Shown here piece after piece: positions 35,226 through 43,879 of a DNA stretch of 64,000 nucleotides. Each line of letters starts with the position of its first letter. Within the stretch, counting starts at the first letter, position 1. The stretch is from Paracoccaceae bacterium (GTDB lineage Bacteria > Pseudomonadota > Alphaproteobacteria > Rhodobacterales > Rhodobacteraceae), in the NCBI GenBank assembly GCA_028284705.1, contig JANQRE010000014.1, positions 62,001-126,000 on the forward strand, written 5' to 3'. Under the pieces are notes generated by a model. It saw nothing but the letters and a program-made list of their open reading frames with translations. It did not search any database and was not told the DNA's origin. The position numbers were made by a program, and so were the translations under genes.

Positions 35226-37417
35226 TCGCGGTATCGTCCAATCCTTATCCAACCGCGCATGAGCTTTCCGCGCGTGCGATCTCCGGCTTTTGTCCTACGC
35301 CAAATTCGGTACATAATAGGGCGTTGTATTCGATTGGTTCAAAAAGCCATTTTTTCGTTGATTGCCGCCGCGCTTTTCTCAATTCCAAATTGGAGGGCGC
35401 TAACGCGGACTTGGGGGATGAGTTCTGCGTGACAGCTGAGAATGACATCGGCCGGAAGATTGCGCTCGGTGACGCCCACTATTCATCCGATGAGGACCAG
35501 TTATACGGTGCCGATGGTACGCAAATATTTCTGCGCGCCCAATCGGCTCAAGTTCTGCGCTATATGACGCAGAGACTTGGAGTGTTGGTCTCCCGAGAGG
35601 AACTGATCGAGGACGTTTGGCGCAACCTATCTGTGACCGATGACAGCCTTACCCAGTGCATCGCAGATGTGCGCCGTGCAATCGGCGACAAGAACCGCGA
35701 CATCCTCAAGACAATTCCCAAACGGGGTTTTGTGCTGAATGGTGAAGCCATTGAGCCCCCGAGTTCAAGTCCAGCCCGCGCAGTGGAAAGTGCGCAGCCC
35801 GCGGCTCGCGAACATCCGTCAGATGAGGTTGTCGTCTATGTCCGGGACCCTGCCGGAACCGCAAAGACCGATATTCGCGAACTGCTCTCGGGCGGCAAAG
35901 CTCAGTCAATTGAAACTCCGCAAGGTCCTGTAAAAAAATTGCTTTTTTCGGGCGTGGATGCGGCCTTGGATGCCTGTGCGCCGATGGCACGACGCCATGG
36001 CATCGCGATGGCGATTGCGGCGGTTGGGGTGCGGCCCGGCGCATTGCTGGATGCAGCGCGTCCCGGTGAAGTCTTAGCGACAGTGGATATCCGCGATCTT
36101 GCGCAGACCCATCCAAGGCTCAGTTTCGAGGATTTGGGTCAACTAAGCGACCAAGCGGGGACACGTGCCTTCCGGCTCTTGCAGGATGGCGATGCGCTTC
36201 CCCTCGTGCCGCATTTTCAGTATCAACCCCTACTCCCGACAATTTCTGTCCTGCCCCTACAGAACATCGACCAGGACAGCCCCGATGTTTTGGGGTCCGT
36301 GTTTGCGGATGTTGTAACGGCAGCTTTGGGTGGTTCCGAAGAGATTAACGTGATCTCGCGGCTCTCCACGGCGGCATTTGATCGCCGCAATGCCAACCTG
36401 TCCGAAATTGGCCAACTGCTGAACGCCGAGTTTGTGCTTTCGGGCTTTTTCGTTCGCCGGGGAGATAAGCTACAGCTCAACCTGGAATTCGCGGAGGTCG
36501 CGACCCAGCGCATGCTTTGGGCGTTCCGTCTCGAAGTGCCGGTCGATGCTCTCTTGGGCGATTTCGATGCCGTGCATGAGATCGTCGCAAAGGTGCGCCG
36601 TGCGATCTTGATCAACGAAATCAGACGGGCAAACTCCAAGCCACTTGCGACCCTGAAGAACTATTCGCTGATGTTTGCTGCCGTCGGGTTGATGCATCGA
36701 TTGTCCCCAAACGATTTTCGCAAGGCCCGTGATCTGCTTGATGTCCTGACCGAGCGTGTGCCCAAGCATCCCGTCCCTCTGGCCTGGACCGCGCGGTGGC
36801 ATCTGCTGCGGGTCGTGCAGGGGTGGTCGGATGACCCAGACGCGGATACACGCCGCGCCCTGAACTGCACTGGGCGAGCGCTCGATCTTGATCCCGAAAA
36901 CGTCCTCGCTTTGGCGTGCGAAGGGCACGTTCTGACAAATCTCCTGCATCGGTTTGACGAGGCCGAAGACCGATATAATCTGGCGCTTCAGACCAATCCG
37001 AACGACGTCAATGCCCGCTCCCTGCGGGGCATGCTGCTCGCCTTCCAGGATCGCGGGGAAGAAGGTGTTCAAGACACGGAGCGGGCCTTGCATCTCGCGC
37101 CGCTTGATCCGCATAGGTTCTTCTACTTGGCGATGGCCGCTGGGGCGTGGCTGACCCCGGGGGGTTATGAGAAGGCGGAGGAATATGCCAAAGCATCGCT
37201 TCGGCTGAACCGTACACACACGTCTACACTTCGCATGCTCGTGGTTGCGCAACAGAAATCGGGAAAGATCGAGGCTGCCCGCGAAACTGTCTCAGAATTG
37301 ATGCGCCTTCAGCCCGGCCTGCGTGTCAAAACCTGGCTCAAGTCCTCTCCGAGCGCCGAATTCAGAACCGGACGCGTGTTCGCGCAGGCATTGCTCGATG
37401 CCGGCGTTCCAGAATGA
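35222..37417 (+). CDS. Winged-helix/TolB-like/TPR regulator
   Basis: A 731-residue soluble protein. After about 90 poorly structured residues comes an OmpR/CadC-type winged helix (about 95-170: 'LGVLVSREELIEDVWRN', 'SLTQCIADVRRAIGD', 'LKTIPKRGFVLNG'). A region at about 200-320 looks like a degenerate nucleotide-cyclase or similar alpha/beta domain ('GIAMAIAAVGVRPGALLDAA'). Then come a TolB-like domain (about 335-460: 'ISVLPLQNIDQDSPD', 'AEFVLSGFFVRRGDKLQL') and TPR repeats to the end. No transmembrane helix separates DNA-binding and sensor parts, unlike CadC. It probably regulates its own operon. Runs of seven A and six T occur at 35932-35948. Confidence 0.82.
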   Translation: MIAVSSNPYPTAHELSARAISGFCPTPNSVHNRALYSIGSKSHFFVDCRRAFLNSKLEGANADLGDEFCVTAENDIGRKIALGDAHYSSDEDQLYGADGTQIFLRAQSAQVLRYMTQRLGVLVSREELIEDVWRNLSVTDDSLTQCIADVRRAIGDKNRDILKTIPKRGFVLNGEAIEPPSSSPARAVESAQPAAREHPSDEVVVYVRDPAGTAKTDIRELLSGGKAQSIETPQGPVKKLLFSGVDAALDACAPMARRHGIAMAIAAVGVRPGALLDAARPGEVLATVDIRDLAQTHPRLSFEDLGQLSDQAGTRAFRLLQDGDALPLVPHFQYQPLLPTISVLPLQNIDQDSPDVLGSVFADVVTAALGGSEEINVISRLSTAAFDRRNANLSEIGQLLNAEFVLSGFFVRRGDKLQLNLEFAEVATQRMLWAFRLEVPVDALLGDFDAVHEIVAKVRRAILINEIRRANSKPLATLKNYSLMFAAVGLMHRLSPNDFRKARDLLDVLTERVPKHPVPLAWTARWHLLRVVQGWSDDPDADTRRALNCTGRALDLDPENVLALACEGHVLTNLLHRFDEAEDRYNLALQTNPNDVNARSLRGMLLAFQDRGEEGVQDTERALHLAPLDPHRFFYLAMAAGAWLTPGGYEKAEEYAKASLRLNRTHTSTLRMLVVAQQKSGKIEAARETVSELMRLQPGLRVKTWLKSSPSAEFRTGRVFAQALLDAGVPE

Positions 37418-37450
37418 TCTTTCAGAAGTAATTAGACAGGGAATTGAGAG

Positions 37451-38644
37451 ATGACTGCAGAGATTTTTGGAAGCCCTCAGGGCGCTTATGGAGCATATGG
37501 TGCTTACGGGGCCTATGGCGCGTATGGTGCTTACGGACCCAACGGGGCTTATGGCGCTTACGGTGCCTATGGGTCCTTCGGATTGCCTGAAAGCCCTGTC
37601 GCCGCTGAAGCCTTTGTCACGACCCGTGATGGTATTGTGGGCGCTCCGCTCGACAATATTCCTTCGGCTCGGCCGGGTGTTCCCAATGACGTACAAAACC
37701 TCCAGCGATTATCACGAGAGGTGCGCGCCGCGATCTTTGCGTTCGAGCTCAACTCGAAGGTCGAACTCACGGTTGATGTTAAGGAAACCGCAACAGCAAC
37801 GCTTTGGCGTCGCGAGGAAGAGAACAAACACCGTGGCCGCCACAAATATCGCGAATTGGTGGAAATGACCGCGCCCGGGATGGGGGTTTTCGAGAAGCAG
37901 CTGAGTTTCCTGACAGGCTATGCCGACATCCGTCAGGATCGCGGTGCAGAGATATTGTCGCAGATCGCGGCACCCGTCCCGTTCTACCAAACGATCAGTT
38001 TCATCGACCCAGCCCGCACGCCATATACACTTGAGGTCCTCGCGACCGCGCTGCGCTTCGCAAATCACTGTGAGCAGCAGATGAAATACGCACTTGCCGT
38101 GAAACGACCCATCGAGTTGTCTCCGCAGGTTCAGCCGATGATCGCCACCCCCACTCATGGGTCTTTGCCGAGTGGCCACGCCACTGAGGCTTTCGTGATG
38201 GCGCGGATCATCTGGAAGCTGATGCTCCACTCCGGGACACCGCAGTACAAGTCCCATGGGCATTGGGGCGAAATGCTGATGCGCCTGGCCTCGCGGATCG
38301 CCATCAACCGCACGGTCGCGGGCGTTCACTTCCCCGTCGACAGTTCTGCTGGAGCTGTGCTCGGCCTCACGCTTGCCGACTTCATCTTTGAGCAATGCAC
38401 GGGAAAGGGTTGGACCTCGGCCAAATTCAAAGGCCAGAACTACAGCCCCTCCAGCGACTTCGATTGGCACCAGTTATACGTCGCTAAGGATGACAAGCAG
38501 CATCGTAAGACCGAAGGGCCGGATGGCGTCTGGGCGAAAGCAAAAGAGCATGAGGCAAACGGCCACAAAGCGCCCGCGCTGGCTTGGCTGTGGGACAAGG
38601 CACAAGCCGAATGGGTCGATTTTGATCCTTGTGAAACCGCCTAG
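37451..38644 (+). CDS. Vanadium haloperoxidase/PAP2-family enzyme with N-terminal Ala-Tyr-Gly repeats
   Basis: A 397-residue protein with all vanadate-binding residues of vanadium-dependent haloperoxidases: 'KYALAVKRP' (K212, R219), 'PSGH' (S241, G242, H243) and 'NRTVAGVHFPVD' (R287, H293, D297). The same signature occurs in PAP2 phosphatases, but the soluble character and spacing (K-X6-RP, R-X5-H-X3-D) fit the haloperoxidase side. Residues 11-44 are an unusual tract of nine Ala-Tyr-Gly units with single Pro-Asn-Gly and Ser-Phe-Gly units. No signal peptide is seen. It is 33 bases after the regulator gene and 11 before the protease gene. It may oxidise halide and halogenate phenolic groups such as tyrosine; phosphatase activity is the alternative. 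Confidence 0.82.
   Translation: MTAEIFGSPQGAYGAYGAYGAYGAYGAYGPNGAYGAYGAYGSFGLPESPVAAEAFVTTRDGIVGAPLDNIPSARPGVPNDVQNLQRLSREVRAAIFAFELNSKVELTVDVKETATATLWRREEENKHRGRHKYRELVEMTAPGMGVFEKQLSFLTGYADIRQDRGAEILSQIAAPVPFYQTISFIDPARTPYTLEVLATALRFANHCEQQMKYALAVKRPIELSPQVQPMIATPTHGSLPSGHATEAFVMARIIWKLMLHSGTPQYKSHGHWGEMLMRLASRIAINRTVAGVHFPVDSSAGAVLGLTLADFIFEQCTGKGWTSAKFKGQNYSPSSDFDWHQLYVAKDDKQHRKTEGPDGVWAKAKEHEANGHKAPALAWLWDKAQAEWVDFDPCETA
37481..37573 (+). repeat. In-frame Ala-Tyr-Gly tandem repeat
   Basis: Thirty-one codons repeat a 9-base unit encoding Gly/Ala/Tyr. Codons vary at the third base (GGC/GGA/GGT/GGG, GCT/GCA/GCC/GCG, TAT/TAC) while the amino acids stay constant, which points to selection on the protein tract and not to recent DNA slippage alone. 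Confidence 0.8.
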
Positions 38645-38655
38645 GAGGCAGCGCA

Positions 38656-40677
38656 ATGGTCTTCAAATGGTCCGGGTCGACAACAGGGGATCGGGTCCCC
38701 ATCGACGCTATCACCTACACACGGCTTTTATCTGACAGTCTTGCCTTTCTTGATGCGGATTGGTGGTCCGCGATGATCGAGCTTAAGGACACCACCATCG
38801 CCGATTTTGAAACCAAGGTCTTGGAAGAGTTTCCTGAAGGCCTCCTGGTGCCGGCGGCTTATGACAATGCCGACCGCAGTGCCTCAAAAGATCGCCAATT
38901 CGTCTCGATCTTTGCGCGCATACCCGTGCTTGACGCTCTGAACCACAAAGGCAACGCGTTCGGTGTCATTAATGTGCATCTTGGCCTCGCGACGCCTGAG
39001 ACTTGGCTCAATCATGAGGCTCAGCCTGCCGAATTGAAGCCAATAGACCTCTCATCCAAATCTGTCGTGATGGGAATGATCGATGATGGCATCGGTGTTG
39101 CGCATGAATTGTTCCGCGCTAGCCGGGACACCACGCGCGTCGAGTTTTGCGCTGTTTTGCCGACGCAACCCGACAAAACCCGCAATGATGTCACCCAGGG
39201 CCGTTCGCTGAACAAGGAGGAAATCGAAAAGTACATTGAGGATTTCACCTGGTCGGACCTTCTGGACGAAGACCTGTTTTACAGCCGCTCCGGCCAGATC
39301 GATCTGGCTGCGGGTAAGTTTTCACCGATCTCCCTCCGGCGCTCCCACGGAACCCACATTATGGGGATTTCGGCGGGGTTTGATCCCGAAGCCGAAGAAG
39401 ACGCCCGTCCAATCATCTGTTCCGTACTACCGCCGCGCGTCGTTGCTGACACATCCGGCATCAGCCTTTTGCCCGCTTTGTGTCTGGCCCTGCAATTGCT
39501 GAGCAAACAGGCGTCGCGCTACAGGCATGGCGGAGAACGCGTGCCGTTCGTGCTGAACTTCTCGTATGGCAATTTCTCCGGACCGCATGATGGCACCAGT
39601 GAGGTTTCGCGCCTGCTTGAGTATTTCCTCGCCCAAGACCCCGAGCAGAAACGGTGGATGACCCTACCGGCGGGCAACGGAAATCTGGCGCGGTGTCACG
39701 GGCAGCTTCAGTTCTCGGACGCCGGTTGCGACGAGATCGTCCTCGATCTCCGCGTTTTGCCAGACGACAACACGTCCAGCCATGTCGAGCTCTGGATGCC
39801 ATATGCCGACGACACGCCGCCTCCGGACTTTGTCTCGGTAACTGTGACACCCCCCTTCGGACCCGAAAGCGCGGTTGTTGACGCCAGAGAAGGCCAGAAA
39901 CAAACGCTTCATGACGACAACGGGCGTGTAATCGCCACTCTGCTTTACACATTTGAACCAGCGCCGACCGCGCGGGGGCTGATCACTCTGGCGATTGAGC
40001 CCACTGCGAGTTTGAGGCCAAATCAGGCACTGGCCCCGTCCGGGCGCTGGAAGATTAGCGTTCAACCAAAGGACATCGCGCCAGAGCAAAAGATCGAGGT
40101 TTGGGTGCGCCGCGATGAAACTCTGCCCGGATATCGCCCCGGAGGGCGTCAATCGTTCTTCGACAATGGCTGCTACGAACGTTTCGGACCCTTTGGGGCG
40201 CCTTTACCGGTCGATCCTTCCGGCGATACGTGCCCGGTGCGGCGCGCAGGCACACTCAGCGGATTTGCAGACGGGCCGTCCCCAATGGTCGTGGCAGCTT
40301 ATACAGAGAAGACCCGTCAGCTTTCATACTACTCTGCCGCAGGTCCTTTGACGCACACGCCGATGACGCCGCCGCCTCCGCGAAACGGGCCGGATGCATC
40401 CGCAGAAGGGGATCGGTCTTTGGTCAGATGGGGGGTGCTCAGCGCAGGCTCGCGCAGCGGCTCTTACGTGCGAATGAATGGAACGAGTGTCGCGGCTCCC
40501 CGTGTTGCCCGCAAGGCTTCAGACGCCATTGCCGACTGGTCATCGTCGGCGCGCGATTGGTTAGCCTGTGCCGTCAAGGAAAACCCGTTTGATCTCAGTC
40601 CAGATGCTAACGCGACGCGCACAGGCCATGGCGGCATCAAGATACATTTGGACTGGAAACGAAGAGCACCGAAGTGA
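38656..40677 (+). CDS. Subtilisin-like serine protease (S8 family)
   Basis: A 673-residue protein with the full catalytic triad of subtilases: D143 in 'MGMIDDGIG', H231 in 'SHGTHIMGI' and S611 in 'NGTSVAAP'. The 380 residues between His and Ser are far more than in simple subtilisins and include a beta-rich insert. No signal peptide is seen, so it may act in the cytosol or leave by another route. AGGAGG precedes the ATG, 11 bases after the haloperoxidase stop. A processing role for a product of the same operon (for example the repeat-bearing haloperoxidase) is possible; that is inference. Confidence 0.9.
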   Translation: MVFKWSGSTTGDRVPIDAITYTRLLSDSLAFLDADWWSAMIELKDTTIADFETKVLEEFPEGLLVPAAYDNADRSASKDRQFVSIFARIPVLDALNHKGNAFGVINVHLGLATPETWLNHEAQPAELKPIDLSSKSVVMGMIDDGIGVAHELFRASRDTTRVEFCAVLPTQPDKTRNDVTQGRSLNKEEIEKYIEDFTWSDLLDEDLFYSRSGQIDLAAGKFSPISLRRSHGTHIMGISAGFDPEAEEDARPIICSVLPPRVVADTSGISLLPALCLALQLLSKQASRYRHGGERVPFVLNFSYGNFSGPHDGTSEVSRLLEYFLAQDPEQKRWMTLPAGNGNLARCHGQLQFSDAGCDEIVLDLRVLPDDNTSSHVELWMPYADDTPPPDFVSVTVTPPFGPESAVVDAREGQKQTLHDDNGRVIATLLYTFEPAPTARGLITLAIEPTASLRPNQALAPSGRWKISVQPKDIAPEQKIEVWVRRDETLPGYRPGGRQSFFDNGCYERFGPFGAPLPVDPSGDTCPVRRAGTLSGFADGPSPMVVAAYTEKTRQLSYYSAAGPLTHTPMTPPPPRNGPDASAEGDRSLVRWGVLSAGSRSGSYVRMNGTSVAAPRVARKASDAIADWSSSARDWLACAVKENPFDLSPDANATRTGHGGIKIHLDWKRRAPK

Positions 40678-40705
40678 GCCGGTGGCGAGACACCTGTCCG
40701 GCTCA
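40675..40705 (+). terminator. Hairpin at the end of the protease gene
   Basis: TGAGCCGG, which includes the stop codon, can pair with CCGGCTCA over a 15-nt loop. No U-tract follows, so it may be a 3'-end stabiliser or a factor-dependent terminator between convergent genes. Confidence 0.35.
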
Positions 40706-40731
40706 TAGCCGATTGATGAATATGCCCTCCG

Positions 40732-41205
40732 CTAAGCGCGTTCAGCCGCCGAAATCTTCGGTCGGAACGCGCCCATGATCATCTCGGTCACCAATGGGAT
40801 GACGTTTGACATGCCGACCAATTGTTCGCGGCCCTCCAACGCTAGGAACGCATCGCTCAGATGTCCCTCTGGAACCGAGGCTTCCGCGAGGGCCAGAAGT
40901 TCGGGCATCATTGGCACCAGAAATACAAAAGCGTTCACGGTCAGAAAGGCCGTGCAGGCCAGTTTAATTCGCATCCACCAAGCCCGCTCGCCATAACCGA
41001 ACCACAGGACCAGATCGGTGACGATCTTCACACCCAGACCGGGGAGAATCAGGATATAGGCGCTTTGCAGCTTGTAGATGTAGACGGTGATCGTCGTCTC
41101 GGGATCGCTATGGGCAAAGAGCGCGCCTATCACGATGTGAGACAGAATTCCGCCCACATACATGATCGTGCCGATCTCATGCAGAAATCCAAGGAGTTTG
41201 CGCAT
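40732..41205 (-). CDS. Four-helix membrane protein, possibly DUF2269-like
   Basis: A 157-residue membrane protein with four hydrophobic helices and conserved-looking His near the first two ('LGFLHEIGTIMYVGG', 'LSHIVIG'). This pattern is seen in DUF2269/CopD-like cytochrome-type proteins, but I am not certain of the family. The start is one of two consecutive ATG codons after AAGGAG; the second gives better spacing. The upstream 66-residue gene overlaps it. It belongs to the operon with the ferric-reductase-like gene. Confidence 0.75.
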   Translation of the reverse strand: MRKLLGFLHEIGTIMYVGGILSHIVIGALFAHSDPETTITVYIYKLQSAYILILPGLGVKIVTDLVLWFGYGERAWWMRIKLACTAFLTVNAFVFLVPMMPELLALAEASVPEGHLSDAFLALEGREQLVGMSNVIPLVTEMIMGAFRPKISAAERA

Positions 41206-41405
41206 CATCGATCTCCTTGGGTCAGTCGTTTTGTGATCAGCCAGGCCGGTGGCAGGGACATGATCCCGCTGATCACAAAGCACCAGATGATCGCGCTGGC
41301 GGAAATCCATCCCAACGAGAGGACAATGACAATCCCGGTAAAGCCGATCACGACGGAACACACAGCCTGGATCGCGACAAACAGCCAGAGGTTCATTCCA
41401 TTCAT
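41205..41405 (-). CDS. Small two-helix membrane protein
   Basis: A 66-residue protein of two membrane helices ('LWLFVAIQAVCSVVIGF' and 'SASAIIWCFVISGIMSL') and a short basic tail. Its stop overlaps the start of the four-helix membrane protein gene. It lies 27 bases after the ferric-reductase-like gene. No known family is recognised; it may be a small partner subunit. Confidence 0.65.
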   Translation of the reverse strand: MNGMNLWLFVAIQAVCSVVIGFTGIVIVLSLGWISASAIIWCFVISGIMSLPPAWLITKRLTQGDR

Positions 41406-41432
41406 CCTTCTTTGAGGTCAGCGAGCCCCGGA

Positions 41433-42692
41433 TCACCGGAACTCGAAGGCTTCCGTATGGATGTTCTTGCGCGCCACGCCTTCCTTTCTGAGGCCCTTCA
41501 TCAACCCATCCACCATCGGTTTCGGGCCGCACATGAAATACTCGTAGGTGCTCAGCGGATCAGGCAGGTTTTCTTTCATCTTGTCGACGCGCGCGAAGTG
41601 GCCTTCATCTGAGAAGAGCGGCACCAGCGTGACATTGCCCAGCTTAGCCGCGCGGGCTTTTAGCTCATCGAGAAAGATCGCATCCTGCTGGTCACGTGCC
41701 GCATAGACCAGATGAATCTGCCGATCGTCATCGGGCTGCATGGCACGCAGTTTGGACAGGAAGGGGGTCAGACCAATGCCGCCCGCCAGCCAGATCTGCT
41801 TCTTGCCAGCGCCCGCCGCATCGAAGCGCCCGTAGGGTCCGCGGACTTTCACTTCGCCGCCAGGCTGTAGTTCCTCGCGCACTTTCCGCGTCCAGTCGCC
41901 CAGCACTTTCATGGTGAAACGCAACTGGCCTTCGTCCGGAGCGCTAGAGATTGTGAAAGGATGCGGTTCTGACCAGCCCTTGCCTTGGACTTCAACGAAC
42001 GCGAATTGTCCCGGCTTGAAATCGAGCATCTTGCCGACCGGTGTCAGCACCACCTCCGTCGCGCGTTCCAGCGCATTCACTGCTTCGATCCTAAACGGCA
42101 GGGCCGTGCGCCGGTTCATCCCGAAAAGCGAGTAGATCAGTGAGATAACGCCGATGATCGCCGCGAGGATGATCATCAATCCTGACGCGCTGAACTGCTC
42201 GACGAAGACGTTGGGTGCGGTCATGAAATGACCGATGATCAGCACATAGACCAGCGCCATCATTTTGTGGGTCGGACGCCAGCGCGAATAACGGATTTTC
42301 CGGTTCAGCGCGATGAAGAGCCCGATCACAAGAAAGATGAGCCCCAGCATACCCAACGGTGCAGATGGCACCAGAGCATTGGCCACCGGATCGACGCCTT
42401 CGGGGAGGTCCTTCGGCACACCGAAGAAATGCACCAAAGCGGTCAGCGCGGCAAAGACACCCGCCACGCGATGCACTTGATACATCCGGTCGAGCCCGCC
42501 GAAGAGGTCTTCGAAAATGTCCAACCGGGTCGACAAAACAATCGAGCAGGTCATCAGCAGAAACGCGATGCCGCCCAACATCGTGGTGCCGGTTGTGCGT
42601 GGGTCATGGTGCTCTGGGGCAAAGCCCAGATGCAGGATGGCAAAAACTACGATCACGCCGATAATCGCGACAATCCCTTGTTGGCGTAGCAT
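41433..42692 (-). CDS. Ferric-reductase-like transmembrane flavoprotein
   Basis: A 419-residue protein. The N-terminal half has about six membrane helices with histidines that could bind heme ('HRVAGVFAALTALVHFFG', 'HKMMALVYVLIIGHFMTA'). The C-terminal half is a ferredoxin-NADP reductase-like FAD/NAD module with 'HPFTISSAP', 'GPYGRFD', 'AGGIGLTPFLSKL' and the closing 'EAFEFR'. The layout is that of ferric reductases and NADPH oxidases, moving electrons from NAD(P)H across the membrane. A periplasmic EF-hand protein gene lies 24 bases upstream and a MarR gene diverges from it. The electron acceptor is unknown. Confidence 0.88.
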   Translation of the reverse strand: MLRQQGIVAIIGVIVVFAILHLGFAPEHHDPRTTGTTMLGGIAFLLMTCSIVLSTRLDIFEDLFGGLDRMYQVHRVAGVFAALTALVHFFGVPKDLPEGVDPVANALVPSAPLGMLGLIFLVIGLFIALNRKIRYSRWRPTHKMMALVYVLIIGHFMTAPNVFVEQFSASGLMIILAAIIGVISLIYSLFGMNRRTALPFRIEAVNALERATEVVLTPVGKMLDFKPGQFAFVEVQGKGWSEPHPFTISSAPDEGQLRFTMKVLGDWTRKVREELQPGGEVKVRGPYGRFDAAGAGKKQIWLAGGIGLTPFLSKLRAMQPDDDRQIHLVYAARDQQDAIFLDELKARAAKLGNVTLVPLFSDEGHFARVDKMKENLPDPLSTYEYFMCGPKPMVDGLMKGLRKEGVARKNIHTEAFEFR

Positions 42693-42716
42693 GGGTCTGA
42701 TCCTCCGGGGCTTGGG

Positions 42717-43208
42717 TTAGTCGATAGGGGCGGGATTGATCGCGGCGCGCAGGGCGACCATCACGGAGAAGCCGTTGAGGAACTCTTCCTTGGTCAGAAG
42801 CGCGTCCTCATCGAGATCGGCGCGGCGGAAATCATTGCCGAGCGACCGGTTCTGTTCCACAGCAGCAATCGTGCCGTCGCCGTCGCGGTCCCAGAATGAG
42901 AAGATCACGCGCAAGGCGGTCTCGTAGGCCTCTTCACGTCCCTTTTCTTCGGCGATCAACCGCATCCCGTAGTCCCAGGACATGAACTCTTTGAGGGTGA
43001 GCTGCCGATCTTCATCTGTGTCCATGGACACAAAGACGTCCTTGCCGAAGTTCCGAAACTGGCCCTGATCGAGATATCCGCGGTTCGTGTCGTCGATTCC
43101 GTCAAACAGCGTTTCGGCCAGTTCGCGGCCTTCACTGTCGGCGGCAATCGCAGGTGCGGCGACGGCAAGGGCGGCTGTGAGGCAAGCGGATGCAAGCGTG
43201 GTTTTCAT
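42717..43208 (-). CDS. Periplasmic EF-hand protein
   Basis: A 163-residue protein. The signal peptide ends around 'APAIAA' (residue 23). Four EF-hand-like loops follow: 'DDTNRGYLDQGQF', 'DTDEDRQLTLKEF', 'DRDGDGTIAAVEQ' and 'DLDEDALLTKEEF'. Those at 2-4 keep most Ca2+ ligands. The ATG chosen has AAGGAG 8 nt upstream and begins the signal peptide. It is the first gene of the operon with the ferric-reductase-like protein, so a Ca2+-dependent effect on that enzyme is possible. Confidence 0.87.
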   Translation of the reverse strand: MKTTLASACLTAALAVAAPAIAADSEGRELAETLFDGIDDTNRGYLDQGQFRNFGKDVFVSMDTDEDRQLTLKEFMSWDYGMRLIAEEKGREEAYETALRVIFSFWDRDGDGTIAAVEQNRSLGNDFRRADLDEDALLTKEEFLNGFSVMVALRAAINPAPID

Positions 43209-43254
43209 GGGTTTGGCTCCTTTCTGTTGGAAGTGAGTCGGTGTTTCCGACTTG

Positions 43255-43345
43255 ACTTGCATATGCATTACTTGCAATTACAACAGTTGTAAATGCTAAA
43301 TTGCAAATGCAACTCTTGCAGTTTGCAACTCAAGGAGCTACGCCC
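43255..43345. promoter_or_regulatory. MarR operator region
   Basis: Between the divergent EF-hand and marR genes lie a palindrome TTACAAC-A-GTTGTAA (43278-43292) and several copies of TTGCA/TTGCAA nearby. This repeated, AT-rich pattern is typical of MarR-family binding sites and would let the regulator control both genes. Confidence 0.65.
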
Positions 43346-43804
43346 ATGGTCAGAGGGCACTATCTCATGACGCAAATCCCGGAAGGCGAGCATATCGGTA
43401 GGAACAGCTTCGGATTTCTGATCCAAACGCTGGCCCGCCGTATCGATGCCGGGATGAAAGAACGACTGAAAGAACGCGACATCGACATCAAGATTTTCGC
43501 CAATCTGATGTTTTTGTCGGGCAATGAGGGTGTCACGCAGAAGGAGATCGGCAATCGCCTGAATTTCCCCGACTATTACACCAGCCGGAACGTCGATGCG
43601 CTGATCAAGCAGGGGTTTGCTGAACGTCGACCCGACCCCAATAGCCGGCGTACCACGTTGATTTATTTGACAGATAAAGGTCGCGCAAAGGCTGCCGAGT
43701 TACCTGCGGTGATCCGCGCGTCAAATGAGGAAACACTTGCCGATCTGAGTGCCAAGGAAAGAGAACAGGTCATGGCGCTCCTGCAGAAAGTCCTCGGACT
43801 CTAG
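43346..43804 (+). CDS. MarR-family transcriptional regulator
   Basis: A 152-residue regulator with the MarR winged helix ('GVTQKEIGNRLNFPDYYTSR' as helix-turn-helix and the wing 'RRPDPNSRRTTLIYLTDKGR'). The ATG at 43346 follows AAGGAG by 8 nt; an in-frame ATG at 43301 lies inside the operator region and is less likely. It probably represses the divergent EF-hand/ferric-reductase-like operon. Confidence 0.88.
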   Translation: MVRGHYLMTQIPEGEHIGRNSFGFLIQTLARRIDAGMKERLKERDIDIKIFANLMFLSGNEGVTQKEIGNRLNFPDYYTSRNVDALIKQGFAERRPDPNSRRTTLIYLTDKGRAKAAELPAVIRASNEETLADLSAKEREQVMALLQKVLGL

Positions 43805-43879
43805 TTGCACGGCGCACCGGACGCTGCGTGGCAGCTCCGGCAAAGAAAACCCGCTCTCGTCAACACTGAAAAATGCTCC

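Noticed and set aside
43817-43840. Hairpin after marR as a terminator
   Set aside because: The stem is interrupted and no U-tract follows on either strand; too weak to call.
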